The notes beneath the pieces were generated by a model. The model had not been told where the DNA came from, ran no database searches, and saw nothing but the letters and a program-made list of their open reading frames with translations. From NCBI RefSeq assembly GCF_030253575.1, contig NC_080557.1, positions 44,530,501-44,594,500 of the forward strand: 64,000 bases of DNA, written 5' to 3'. Below are positions 36,549 through 47,808 of the stretch, one piece after another. The position numbers and the translations under genes were made by a program. Numbering within the stretch: position 1 is the stretch's first letter; each line of letters starts with the position of its first letter. The DNA is from Rhododendron vialii. Taxonomy: Eukaryota; Streptophyta; Magnoliopsida; Ericales; Ericaceae.

Positions 36549-36775
36549 CTTGGGCAGTTCTCGAAATGGGTCTTGATGATTCAAAAGGGTTCTGCTCAAT
36601 TTTCTTGGGCAGTTCTCGAAATGGGTCTTGATGATTCAAAAGGGTTCTGCTCAATTTTCTTGGGCAGTTCTCGAAATGGGTCTTGATGATTGAAAAGGGT
36701 TTCTCTCAATTTTCTTGGGCAGTTCTTGAAATGGGTTTTTCTCAAAATTTTCAGCCAAATAATGGGTCTTGATGA
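36549..36775 (-). repeat. 55-bp tandem repeat in the 5' leader of thioesterase copy 2
   Basis: Units start at 36549, 36604, 36659 and 36714 (spacing 55 bp; the last is degraded). Because 55 is not a multiple of three, each unit shifts the reading frame. Each intact unit contributes similar short upstream reading frames on the minus strand just before the start codon at 36542. Confidence 0.88.
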
Positions 36776-37009
36776 TTGATTGGAGAACTGGGTTCGAGAT
36801 GTTTTTGATGGATAGGAGGGAATTGGGTTTATATATAAGGTGGGGTTGAATTGGTGGAGGATGGGTGGAGAAGTAGAAGGCAGTTGTGTGGTTTTGAGGT
36901 GGGGAATTGTTTCGTTCTTGGTCCGAACGAAGAGCAAAACATATGATCAATTCAATGGCGGTCAATTGGGATTCTGTTGTTGGATTGGTGGGGTTTTCTT
37001 TCTTCCATA

Positions 37010-38388
37010 ATTATGGGAAGCCACCGTTGACGGTGGAAGGTTGACAGAGACCCTTCTGCTCATCGTCCACGTGTGAAGCCACAAGAATAGAAAAAAATGC
37101 CTCAACTGTTCAACGAAAATCAAAACCGTAATTAAAAGTGGCGGATTTCTTTTTATCTAAACCACAATCAAAATTGCCGGTTACCGCTTCGGTTTAGCTC
37201 GGTTCTTCACCGAAACTGATGGTTAATATTTTCAACCATCCAACTTTAATCAACCAGACGAAAGGAGAAAGGGAAAAAGAAGAAGAACAATGGAAATAAT
37301 AAGATCGGTTCGGATAAGCTTAACATTCTTACTTCAATTTTACTCTTTCAAACACACAATCAAATCCAACGGTAGATCTGAAAGCTTCAAAATTGATTCA
37401 AATTCGACAAGATGTACCGAATAGTAATTTTCTAATCCTTTGAGCATCTCTCTAACGGATGAGAGTCAAATCTCACGGGAAGGCACAACAATTAAAAAAT
37501 GTGCCAATTATTGCTCCAATTTGGCACAAATAATTTTTTTTTAACCCTAACGAGCATCTATAATGGGACTGGGAGAGTCGAATCCTACGTGAAGTCCTGA
37601 CAATAGGAAATTGCGCAGTGATTGTTGCTCCAGTCTTGCCTGCAAATACAAAATCAAATCTAACATGATAATAGCTCTCTAACCTTTTGAGCTTTCAAAA
37701 TAGAAGTTTGTTCGTTAAAAATAGCCATTTGACACTACGGTGGTTGTAGAGGAAGGTTTGTTGATGCCAATTTGAAAGAGTCAAATTGCTGCTTCAAGCC
37801 TTTAAAAATTGGCATCTCAAGATTTGGCATTCATGATTTCTTGTTTTTGTTAAAATGATAATAGCTTCAGACCCAAAAGTTTACAAGAAAACGGAGTACC
37901 TAGAAGTAGCATCCGTACTTAATCAAAGTTACAAAGAATGGTAGCTCTCCCATGTACTATCCTCAATAATCACGTCCACCAACTAATGGAAATACCATTG
38001 TAAAAACTAAAAAAGAAAGGGGAAAAGAAATGCTACAAAATCACGAACCATCCAAATCTGTCATAGATAGAACCATTACGATCACAACCATAAACCATGA
38101 ATCTCCGACAACCTCGACCCACTAACTAGAACCACAACCATGAAGGATGATAAACCAGTGATGAACCACCAACGACCAGGCGTTGGAGACGATGGAGGAG
38201 TGGCGGAGGAGAGGCGTTGGGAGGCTGATGGCTTTGGGAGAAGGACAATGGGAAGTGATGGAGAGAGAAGAAAACTCTAAGATCCGAGAACGAGAGAGGA
38301 AAATTGTCGGTTGAAGTAAAACCCTCTCCCTTCCGCCGCCACACAAGGCCGAAATCTAACAAAATTCAGCCAAACTATTTTTGTTTTG
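37010..38388. other. Gene-free spacer
   Basis: This follows the likely promoter of thioesterase copy 2. I recognise no gene or element with clear ends. Confidence 0.45.
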
Positions 38389-38645
38389 TAGGTTGTACTG
38401 GACTGGATGGCAAAGATTTGGCGCATCAGGACAATTGGGCCAACCATACCTTCTACGTACTCAGACAAGAGACTCCAAGGTGACAATATGGTCTATCCCT
38501 GTTCAAACCAAAAACTGTTCAAACCAAAAACTGATGACTCATGAAGTGCTATGAAATGGAGCGAATTGGCTAGAGTTGGCGAAGACCGCGGTTCGGATAG
38601 AAAACATCGACGAGTTTGGTAAGAGTTTGATTCGTTGTTGAAAAC
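38389..38645 (+). pseudogene. UDP-glycosyltransferase relic A (exon 2 fragment)
   Basis: Begins at a splice-acceptor-like 'tttgtag' and reads like the start of exon 2 of the intact gene at 50161 (Trp-Met-Ala-Lys, 'RIRTIGPTIPSTYS'). It then jumps at about 38560 to the extreme C-terminal part ('aaatggagcgaattggctag', compare 'aagtggaagaagttggctag' in the intact gene). The whole central part of exon 2, including the donor-binding box, is deleted, and frameshifts are present. It is not functional. Confidence 0.78.
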
Positions 38646-39244
38646 AATGGAAATTGATAGTTATTATATTGGTGGATTTTAATTGCCTTTCTTTATATAT
38701 CTGGTGAAATACTTTGAATAACAGAAGTAGTCGAGGTGCGTACAATTAAGCTGGACCCGAACATCCGATTACCAAAAAAGAAATACTCCTAGTAATAGCG
38801 TATAGCGGCCTTCTAGATCTATTTATGTTGTAAATTGTAATATTCTAAGATTCTCAATGTTTCAAGTTTTCTTATTGTTTTCGAGTTGTTCTTGGAGGCT
38901 TTGAGAAGTGAAAAACTATTCAGCCTCTCATGCTATTGCATCGGATAAGGAAATAAAATTCGTTTTCGGAACTTCTTGAAATGGGTACCCGCACGCTTCA
39001 AACCATTCCTCTTCTTCCTAATCCACCCAAAACCAAAATATTTCTTCTTCCTAATCCACCCAAAACCAAAACATTATTTACCCCGCCAAACGAGTGGTAA
39101 GAATCTAAAGAGTCTTTTTTTTTAAAACGGATATCTAGTAAAGACTCTTTAAAGCACTTGCGAATTGGATATGGAGGGAGAAAAGAAATCGGGGGAGACC
39201 ATTTTAAGGGCCCACGCAAATGATCTTAGCTGTTCAATTTGTTT

Positions 39245-39435
39245 AGATTTTTTTTTTTGAAGGTTCCCCTTTAAAAAATCAATTTTAGCCAAATATCAGT
39301 AAGTGTTTGATTCATACGTTCTTTATTTGGTCTCTAATTGTCTGGACCAAAAAAATAACCCACAGATCAAGCACTTACTGATATTCGACGAACTGATTTT
39401 TTATAGGGACCGTTCAAAAAATTATTCTAAACAAA
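39245..39435. mobile_element. Short foldback element
   Basis: 'aaaaaatcaattttagcc' with 'aatatcagtaagtg' is inverted at 39373-39410 ('cacttactgatattcgac', 'gattttttatagggacc'). It belongs to the dispersed motif family seen at 27455, 30430 and 63370. Confidence 0.6.
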
Positions 39436-39671
39436 TTGAAAAGCTCGGAATATTTGTATGGGACCTCGAAATAGACCCCGCACAAGGTATTGTACGCAAA
39501 GTGTTGTATCCATAGCAATTTTGTTACGAAAGATTGTCATTATCCATCTATATTTTTCTTAGCCAAACAAACACGGGTTAACTTCACCTCTGCACAATCC
39601 TCTTCTACCATATGTATCCCCTGCAATTATTTAATGGAATATTTAAATATCCATTCTCTTTATCCATGCCA

Positions 39672-40925
39672 TATAAGAATTCATCCCGCCCTTTTTTGAT
39701 ACTTATGATTTCATCCTTTTAGTGTGTGAATTACCTTTTTTACCCTTTTCACTATGATATACATATATTATGTTATATTGTTTTCCCAATTTAGTGGGAT
39801 TGGATTGGATTGTTTTTCAAATTCAATGGGATTTGGTAAATTTCAATATGATTGATTACTTTTTTTCTATCATAGAATGTATTTGAGGAATCGATATTTT
39901 TAGGAATATAACATGATAAGTTGACCACATCTTTGCATTTTTTCTTCATTCTTCGAGTTGGCCAACGGAATATGGCTAAATTACCATAAAAATATATATA
40001 ACATAACATCTTCAAACCGTTACATGGTTAAATTACCATGACATTACATGGTTAATTACTTATGATTACATCCTAAAATTCTCGGCCTATATAGACAAGA
40101 ATTTTGGGATGTAAATTACTTATGATTTCATCCTCAAATTCTTGGGCTATATGGACAAGAATTTCGGGATGTGAATTACTTATGATTTCATCCTAAAATT
40201 CTTGGCCTATATGGACAAGAATTTTGGGATGTAAATTGCTTATGATTACATCCTAAAATTCTCGGCTTATATGGACAATAATTTCGGGATGTAAATTACT
40301 TATGATTTCATCCTAAAATTCTCGGCCTATATAGACAAGAATTTTGGGATGTAAATTACTTATGATTACATCCTAAAATTCTCGGCCTATATAGACAAGA
40401 ATTTTAGGATGTAAATTACTTATGATTTCATCCTAAAATATACTTATGATTTCATTCTAAAATTCTAAGCCTATATAGACAAGAATTTTGAGATGTAAAT
40501 TACTTATGACTACATCCTAAAATTCTTGGCCTATATAGACAAGGATTTTTGGGATGTAAAATACTTATGATTACATCCTAAAATTCTCGGCCTATATAGA
40601 CAAGAATTTTAAGATGCAAATTACTTATGATTTCATCATAAAATTCTTGGCCTATAATTAACCATGAAATAGTTTCATGGTAAATAGTCCAAATAATTAA
40701 CCATGAAATAATAAAAACGTATAGACATATTTCATGGTAAATGTTACAAATAATTTACCATAAAATCGAAAAGCTTGTATTACATATATGGTTTAAAATA
40801 TATAAATATATACAATTAACAGTACTCAAAGGGCAATATTGGTATTAAAAGTATGAGAATGATGAAATCATAAGTTACTATAAAAGACAGGATGAATTCA
40901 TAAGTGAAGAGGGCAATAAGGACGA
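39672..40925. mobile_element. Foldback element enclosing a 60-bp tandem array
   Basis: The sequence 'agaattcatcccgccc' plus 'acttatgatttcatc' at 39677-39715 is repeated inverted at about 40861-40905 ('gatgaaatcataagt', 'gatgaattcataag'). Everything between, including the tandem array at 40050-40660 and small inverted 'taccatgaaat' motifs, is non-coding. The outer edges are approximate. Confidence 0.6.
40050..40660. repeat. 60-bp tandem array with self-complementary monomers
   Basis: About ten units of 60 bp. Each contains 'catcctaaaattctcggcc' followed by 'tatatagacaagaattttgg', so every monomer is an inverted repeat able to form a hairpin. The spacing is exactly 60 bp for the first seven units. 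Then one unit is partly duplicated near 40440 and the phase shifts. Confidence 0.93.
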
Positions 40926-40950
40926 ATTTTTAAGTCTTTGTTTTGTAGTA

Positions 40951-40982
40951 GGTGGTGGAATCGATGGCAATGGTTCGGCCAT
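40951..40982 (+). pseudogene. UDP-glycosyltransferase relic B, left piece
   Basis: After 'ttttgtagta' the sequence 'ggtggtggaatcgatggcaa' matches the first bases of exon 2 of the intact gene ('gtggtggattggatggcaaa'). It stops at 'ttcggccat', which is repeated where the match resumes at 45352. It is read together with 45352-45800. Confidence 0.65.
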
Positions 40983-42255
40983 AGTGCTACTAAACGAACC
41001 AAACAGCTTGAGTTTGGTTTGAGCTCGATTTTTAACTTGTTCAAATTCGTTTAAAAAAAATATAAGCCAAGCTCAATAATATTATTTTGTTTGTGTGTGA
41101 ATTCAAGCTAAGCTTGAACATATGAGTGTTTGGCTCGATAGTCTCGTGAACAAAAAGATTATTCCATAAATCTATGTTATAAAATAGAGCAATTTTTTTT
41201 AGGATCTTGCTATAAAACGCCCATTGGGCTGTCACTTAAAGGGTAATAAAATAAGCTTTTTAATTGAGAGAAGGGCACGTGGACGTTTAATGAGAAAAGA
41301 TAGTACTATAATTAAGACCTTTTCACCATTGACGTCAGATGATCTGTAAAACTGCTGTCCTTTGTTTTACAGCTTTTTAAACGGTACTGTGCTTCCCTTC
41401 ATCCTTTTTTTTTATGACCGTATTACCCCCTCTTTTAACCTATTTTCACTGCTTTGCTCTCTTCTTTAAATCGTCCATAAGAGGCCCATGTGTTGAAAAG
41501 AAAAAAAAAAAATTTCTCCATTTCTGGTGTCTAATTCATCAATGATGTGTTTGAACTACATCACAAATTTTTTTTCCCACAAAATTGATTATTCATGTTT
41601 AATGATTGTTCAGATAAAAAAAATGTTTAATGATTTTTTATTAATTTATTTAACTTTTTTTTATCATTATTATGTATTTTGACTAGAGATCACAATAATA
41701 TAGAAGTAATAATCTAAAACGTATAAATTCATATAAGATAAATAAAAAGAAAAATACCAATTGTCTTTTTTAAAATTTTCCCATTTTTTTTTAAGACATT
41801 TTAAAAATTTTGGTCATTTTTTACTTTTTCAATTCGCTTACACTTGATTGGCCGATGCTGCAGTGGTGGTGAGCTTTCTGCGCTCATCAGCCTAAAGGCG
41901 GAGGTATATGTGGGATGAGTTGGCTTTGGAAAAAAAATTTATTTTACACTAAAGGTAGTCAATTAGTTACTTATCATTAACTGAATAGCTTGAAATCTCA
42001 CTAAAATAATGAAAAAAAAAGTAGCAACAAAAGAAACAAATAGCTTGGATCATAAAAATAATATTTTAGCGACTTTCATTTAAAGATCACAAGATAGTTG
42101 AATCAAGTTTAAAATTATTCGAACAAAAAATTAAAGCCCAATCTGGTTTTACGATTAACTTTTCTCTTCGTTTGCACTACCAACAATTTGTAACACATAC
42201 TAGTAGTGAACCCAAAGAAGTTAGCCAAGTCAGTATGAGCATAGGAGTTCCTTAG

Positions 42256-42950
42256 AGTATCCATAATGGCATAACCAAAAGTGATAGATTTTTATAAAGT
42301 TAATAATATTGGTGCAAAATAACTTAACAATCTTCTTAAAAATAATCAAATTCTGGATTTTGAATGACCAAAACTTGCAATCTTTTGCCAATAACCAAAT
42401 TTAATGAACCCCTCATTCTCAATCAAATAAACTCATCATTACAAAAAAAGTTCTCTCTTTTCCCTTTTCCCCTCTCTTTTTAATTTTCAACAATGTTTTC
42501 AAAAAAATATTTTACTGAAAAACTATTTAAAAAAAACAATTTTCTGTTTTCCCCCCAAAATTGTTTTTTAATTGTTTTTAAAAAACATTTTTATACAAAA
42601 CAATATTTTTGTATAATAATAATTTTTTCAAACCCTTTTCTTATATAAAAACTATTTTTTCAAAAACCGTAGTAACACAAAAGCTATTTTTTTTCAAAAA
42701 TAAAAAAATTCAAAAACTATTTTCTATTTCTAATAAATAGTTTTTATTAGTCTCAAAACTTCCTATGTTCACAATTTTTAGTTTTTTTTTGTAATTTAAA
42801 AAGGTGACATAGTAAGTTTTTGTTATTCAATTTTGATTATGCCATTATGGACCTCTACATTTTTAACCTTAGTAATCTCTTAAATGAATAATCAAAAGCT
42901 GATGTGGCAACTTTTAATTATTCATTTTTTATTATAGCATTGTGGATACC
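42256..42950. mobile_element. MITE-like element, family D copy 2
   Basis: The ends 'agtatccataatggcataac' and 'attatagcattgtggatacc' are inverted and match those of 9370-9982. The core is T/A-rich with internal inverted runs around 42600. Confidence 0.65.
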
Positions 42951-43619
42951 CAAAGTCTCAGATTTTGATTTTCCTTTCTATTAATTTTTGGAGCCACCTC
43001 ATCCTTAGATACAAGCGTGTGAAATGATTGTGAAAGGAACTATAGAGATTAGTTTGAAGTGCGCGCAAATTGGCCCTGCACACCCTGCATTCCAAAAAGA
43101 AAAAAATACTAGTGAACTCCAATCGAATTGTGTCCCCACTTAGTTAAATCCTAGCTTCACCCCTACATTCACCCCTCAGTCCGTCCTTAGTAGTGGGTTG
43201 GTAATGCCTGGTGGTGAAAGGCAATGGTTTCGGTAATTATGGCTACAACTTTGCTAGTGTCACACCTATTTACATACCCAAATACCAATAAGTATTGCGT
43301 AACGCATACACTAGTATCTCTAATATGTGCAGGACTCAGTACTCATGTGAGTGTAGATGTGTGTTTGATGTGTGTTTGTTAGGCTAATTTTACCAACCAG
43401 TGGCGGTCATGTCCTACGAATGTTGCTTCGGAAAGAAATAGGAAGGCAGATTGGGAGAAAGTGATACGGGTTAATTTTGTCATTTGGCTTGAGAAACTTT
43501 AATTCTGCAGTACAGCTGGAGTTTGAGTTGGAACTTACAGTTAAGAAACGTCAAGTTGATGCGCGTGAAGAACACCCATCACCGACCAGTCCGCCCACAG
43601 GGCTGACTCTAGCATTTGC

Positions 43620-44235
43620 CATTTTTTTATACAAATGAGAACGACATTTATATCAATCAAATTACTCTTCATTAAAATAGTAGCCATGTGATTAGAAAAT
43701 GAACAAAAAAAAAAAACCTAATTATTATTTCAAAAGTGCTACACACATAACGGTTGTGTAAAATACAACACACAACTAATCTCTAGCCGTCCATTGCTGT
43801 AATAAATGGTCAGAATTCGTTCAAACTCTTCCCCATAAAAGTTCAACTTTTTCTTGGAAGGATTTTTTTAAAATCTAAACCGTCCAAATACATCTGGACG
43901 GTCAGAATTATGCACACAACCAACACAACGGTTGCATCTAGCATGTGATTAGAAAAGAAACAAAAATGGAAAACCTAATTATTCTTTCCCAAGTTTCCTT
44001 ACCAAATCTCTCTCTCCTTTTTTTCCATAACATTTGTTTTCCTTCTCTCCAACTTGATAAAGATAGAGACAGAGAGGGAAGACAAATATTACAAAAAAAA
44101 AAGGAAAGAGAGATTTAGTAAGGAAAGCAATAATTAAGTTTTCTTTTTTGTTTCTTTTCTAATCACATGGTTACTATTTTAACGAATAATAATTCGACGG
44201 CGATAAATGTTACTCTCATTTGTATGCGTATCAAT
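43620..44235. mobile_element. Foldback element, family F copy 1, with an insertion
   Basis: Left arm 'aaaatagtagccatgtgatt' with 'acaaatgagaacgacattta'. Right arm 'aatcacatggttactatttt' with 'gataaatgttactctcattt'. The left arm is interrupted at about 43735-43940 by a separate foldback whose ends hold 'acacacataacggttgtgt' and 'acacaacggttgcatc'; the arm sequence resumes with 'catgtgattagaaaag'. Confidence 0.65.
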
Positions 44236-44239
44236 AGAG

Positions 44240-44705
44240 CAATTTTTGTTAAAATAGTAGCCATGTGATTAGAAAAAAATTAAAAAAATAAAACCTAATT
44301 ATTGCTTGCCTTACCAAATCTCTTTATCCTTTTTTTTTTCTGGAGTATAATATTTGCTTTCCCTCTCTATCACTATCTGTTGGGTTACTCTTAGTTAAAA
44401 TAGTAGTCATGTGATTAGAGAATAAACAAAAAAGGAAAACCTAATTATTGCTTTCCTTACCAAATTTCTCTCTCCTTTTTTTGTAACATTTTTCTTCCTC
44501 TTTCTATTTCTCTCAAACTTAATAAAGATAGAGAAAGAGAGGGAGAGCAAATATTACGGAAAAAAAGAGAGAAATAGAGAGCGATTTAGTAAGGAAAGCA
44601 ATAATTATATTTTTTTTTGTTTCTTTTTCTAATCACATGGCTATTATTTTAACAAAAAAAAATTCGATGGCGATAAATGTTGCTCCCATTGGTATGTCTA
44701 GACAT
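44240..44705. mobile_element. Foldback element, family F copies 2 and 3 (nested or partial)
   Basis: 'gttaaaatagtagccatgtg' at 44251 and 'gttaaaatagtagtcatgtg' at 44394 are two left arms. One right arm, 'aatcacatggctattatttt' with 'gataaatgttgctcccatt', closes at about 44695. The stem includes 'ttaccaaatttctctctcc' against 'gagagcgatttagtaagg'. Confidence 0.6.
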
Positions 44706-45351
44706 TTTTAAAGAAAATCACTCTGTTTTATAATACATATTTAAGATAATGTTTTAATGCATGCGGATATTAAAAAAATGAGATTATTATTAGGAGTGCC
44801 TTTAGGCACAAGAAATCCGCTCGTATTACAAATATAGGGGTAAATTTAATAAATGTCCCAAACTATGAGATCTGTATTGGCCTTTCATATGAATATTTTT
44901 ATTTTTACCAGTCTTACAGTACCATTGCATTCAAATAGGAAATATCCTTTGTGAGATATGAAAATTTAAGGGTTTGAGAGTTTTTAATTTAATGAATGTA
45001 GCTAGTAATAGAATTTTATGTTTATAAGTTTTTTTTAATCAAGATTAATGATGCTAGTTCTTCTTTATGACTTTAAATTAGCCTCTTTCATTTGGAACTC
45101 AATGAGTCGAGCTTGAAATCTCAAAATTTTACAAGTTTAAGCTCATGCTCGAAAGCTCGAGATTGGCTTGCATATTCCACAAGCCAAGCCAAGCTTATCA
45201 CGAACACAAAATTTCAAGCTCGGCTCGAGCTTGAATAATTAATCTCAAAAAATTTTAAACTCAAGCCAAGTTTGAATATATAATAAAGAGTTAAGCCAAG
45301 CTTGAGCTAGCAATATTGTGCTTGACTTATTTGACTCGATTAGCACCCCTA

Positions 45352-45800
45352 TTCGGCCATCAAGGGGAATATGGTCTGTCCATGTACAAACCAAAAACTG
45401 CTGATTGCATGAAGTTGCTAGACCAACACCCATATGGGTCAATGGTGTACGTGTTCTTTGGGAATTTCACCGAGGTTTTTTTTTTTTTTTTCTGTCACTT
45501 GATAGATGTCTAGCCTGTTTATGAGAGGATGGAAAAGAGATACCGCTAAGTGACATACATGTGGAGCAAGCCCAAAGGGTATCAACCTGCGAAAATCGAA
45601 CTTTCACCTTCCATGAGGAAGAGGTGATGAAAGTGTCATTGGATTACAAGTCCGTTAGTGGAATTTGACGGAGTTAGGATTTAGTAAATATGGAAAACTA
45701 CAATTGCTACTTCTTGTGGGTGGTTAGGGCAACAGAAGAGGCAAAATTTCCGAAGAAGTTCATGGAAAAATGATATTATTGTTAATCAGGTGGATTTATC
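45352..45800 (+). pseudogene. UDP-glycosyltransferase relic B, main piece
   Basis: 'gaatatggtctgtccatgta' with 'ccaaaaactgctgattgcat' parallels 'gaatatggactcagcctctt' of the intact exon 2. It continues to 'ttctttgggaatttcaccga' (the intact gene has Phe-Gly-Ser-Met-Ala). About 200 bp of unrelated sequence follows a T run. Homology resumes at about 45695 with 'ttcttgtgggtggttagggc' (Phe-Leu-Trp-Val-Val-Arg), then ends. It is clearly broken. Confidence 0.72.
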
Positions 45801-46063
45801 TTCCATGGTTTCATGCATCTATATAATATGGAGCAGCGTTTTTTGAATTCCTTATATTTTGGACTCTTGGATTAGTACACATTTTTTCTACGGCTAGTAG
45901 GGCTAGAAATATTGAGTATTTGGAAAGAAGGAAAACATCTCTCTAATTCCAAAACCGACGGCTCTTCCTCCCATGAACGTTAAATCCTGAGTTTTGGTGA
46001 AATCCCTCTCCTCTCATTTCATAGTATTTTTTTTTCTTCCCATAGGACTTTATAGATTATTGC
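45801..46063. other. Spacer, no gene seen
   Basis: Unassigned AT-rich sequence between the UGT relic and the hAT element. Confidence 0.4.
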
Positions 46064-46846
46064 CTATGAAGCACGGATACTCCGAAACTAGTCACGTACG
46101 AGTATCGGATACGCGAGGGATACGGATACGCGCCCGATACGCCCCGATACGTATCAGATACGGCAAATAAGTATCGTGCATTTAAATTAAATATTTTTTA
46201 TTTCGGATACGCGAGGGATACGTGGGGGATACGACAGGATACGTCTAGGATACGACAGGGGTTAAAATGAATTTTTTTAAAGAATCAAGTACAAATTAAA
46301 AGGGAAAAATTGTAATAATAGCATCACTAAAAATATAAAACTTAGGAAATTATGCACATCAATAGATCATTCCATGAACCGGTCGATATTTTCCTACCTT
46401 AGATCGCTTGAACCTTTGATCACAAGGTTCTCTCTCTGTTTTACTGGTGTGAGTTTCTATTGTTTACATTATATAATAAATTATATCTAATACATACACT
46501 GGTACATAGATATATGTGTATATATATGAAGTATATTATATGCATACCGATAAGTCTATTGCCTACTAACCTGTATTTTTTTTCCTTTTTTACAAAATTC
46601 TAATCTTTTGAATGATAAGTTCCTACTCTTTTGAAGTTGACATGTACTTCATGCTTAGCAATTCAACTACTCTTTTATTTCTCATGACTTCACTTTTATG
46701 CCTAGGGAGACTAATAATTATAAAAATGTATAATTTATACAGCCGTATCCCCGAAATATCCGTATCTTATTTTTTTAAGTTTTGACGTATCGCCGTATCC
46801 GTATCGTGTCATATCTGTATCACGTATCCGTATCTGTGCTTCATAG
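46064..46846. mobile_element. Non-autonomous hAT element rich in GATACG repeats
   Basis: 783 bp with 17-bp inverted ends 'ctatgaagcacggatac' and 'gtatctgtgcttcatag' (one mismatch). It is flanked by the exact 8-bp repeat 'attattgc' at 46056-46063 and 46847-46854. The left sub-terminal part is packed with 'ggatacg'-type units and the right with complementary 'cgtatcc' units. It is non-coding. Confidence 0.94.
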
Positions 46847-47203
46847 ATTATTGCAGAAGAAACACTCAAATTTGTTCACCAATGTTTGATTTCAATATTG
46901 ATTTCTGTCTTTCACTAGCTAGGTTGATCAGTAGACAGTAGGGGTTAGATGAGAGAGAAAAGGTACGATTGATTTGGTGGTGTGTGGATGTTGAAATTTT
47001 GGTTTTCATGTTGGGTATCAAAACAATATATGTGCTGATTTTTCATGGGCGCGCTCGGGTTTTTATTTTTATAAATTTTTTGAATGGCTCGGATAATTTG
47101 TATGGAGCCCGGAGTGGGCCCCACGTGGCCGTCGGTGGCTCTCTTCGGTTTCTCTAGAGTTCTTGCTCACAAATACATCATCTTTAATTCAAAAAATAAG
47201 TAC

Positions 47204-47445
47204 TACTCCCTCCGTCTGGATTAATTAATAGTCTTTTTTGAGAGTTCGTATCATTTTTCAATCGATTATATTTTGTAATTTATAAAATTTTATGTGATTT
47301 TGAAAACATTGTTTATAGAACTAATTCAGATCTATCAAACAAGATTCATGTTGGATATAAAATTTATTACCAATTTAAAAATATAACTCATTTTTTATCC
47401 GATTAAAATAGAACGAGGGACTATTAAATCTGGACGGAATGAATA
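47204..47445. mobile_element. Stowaway-type MITE, opposite orientation copy
   Basis: Bounded by 'tactccctccgtctgg' and 'ctggacggaatgaata' with TA edges. The core is complementary to 27501-27740. It ends about 360 bp upstream of the intact UGT start codon, so it sits in the promoter region. Confidence 0.82.
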
Positions 47446-47756
47446 CTTATTTTTTCTTAGGAAGACGGGGCTTACCCAAATGCAATTTTTTAATTCATAA
47501 CAAAACCCACAAAAAAAAAAAGGAAAAAAATAATCGACAAAACCATCCCCATCAAGACGGATTCAAAGCGGGATGGGTCGGATTCAATTGTCATCGCTTA
47601 CGTGCACGGATGACGACAAATCTCATGACCACATGCCTCGTTGGCTTTGCGCCAAAATTTGTTAATATACGTATGTCCAACTCCTCTCTCTTTTGCGGAT
47701 CAAAAAAAACAAAACTCCTCTCTCTATCTTCAGCTGAGCTTCTTCAACCAAAAAAA

Positions 47757-47768
47757 CCATAAATAGTA
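47757..47768 (+). promoter_or_regulatory. Possible TATA box of the UGT gene
   Basis: 'ccataaatagta' lies about 45 bp before the start codon at 47809. The position implies a short leader of about 20 nt. Inferred from motif and distance only. Confidence 0.35.
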
Positions 47769-47808
47769 CTAGTCACTGAGCTCTGCAAACAGAAAACCAG
47801 AAAAGAAA

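Larger units (their letters stand above)
40983..45351. mobile_element. 4.4-kb hAT-like insertion splitting UGT relic B
   Basis: Flanked by the exact 9-bp direct repeat 'ttcggccat' (40974-40982 and 45352-45360). The ends are similar when inverted: left 'tagtgctactaaacga', right complement 'taggggtgctaatcga'. Both ends carry 'agcttgagtttggtttgagc'-type sub-terminal repeats like the element at 35781. No transposase is readable, so it is non-autonomous or decayed. It contains younger elements at 42256-42950 and 43620-44700. The short, imperfect ends leave some doubt. Confidence 0.6.

Noticed and set aside
40050-40660. CRISPR-like array
   Set aside because: The 60-bp units are contiguous with no unique spacers, and the DNA is plant nuclear; it is a tandem satellite.
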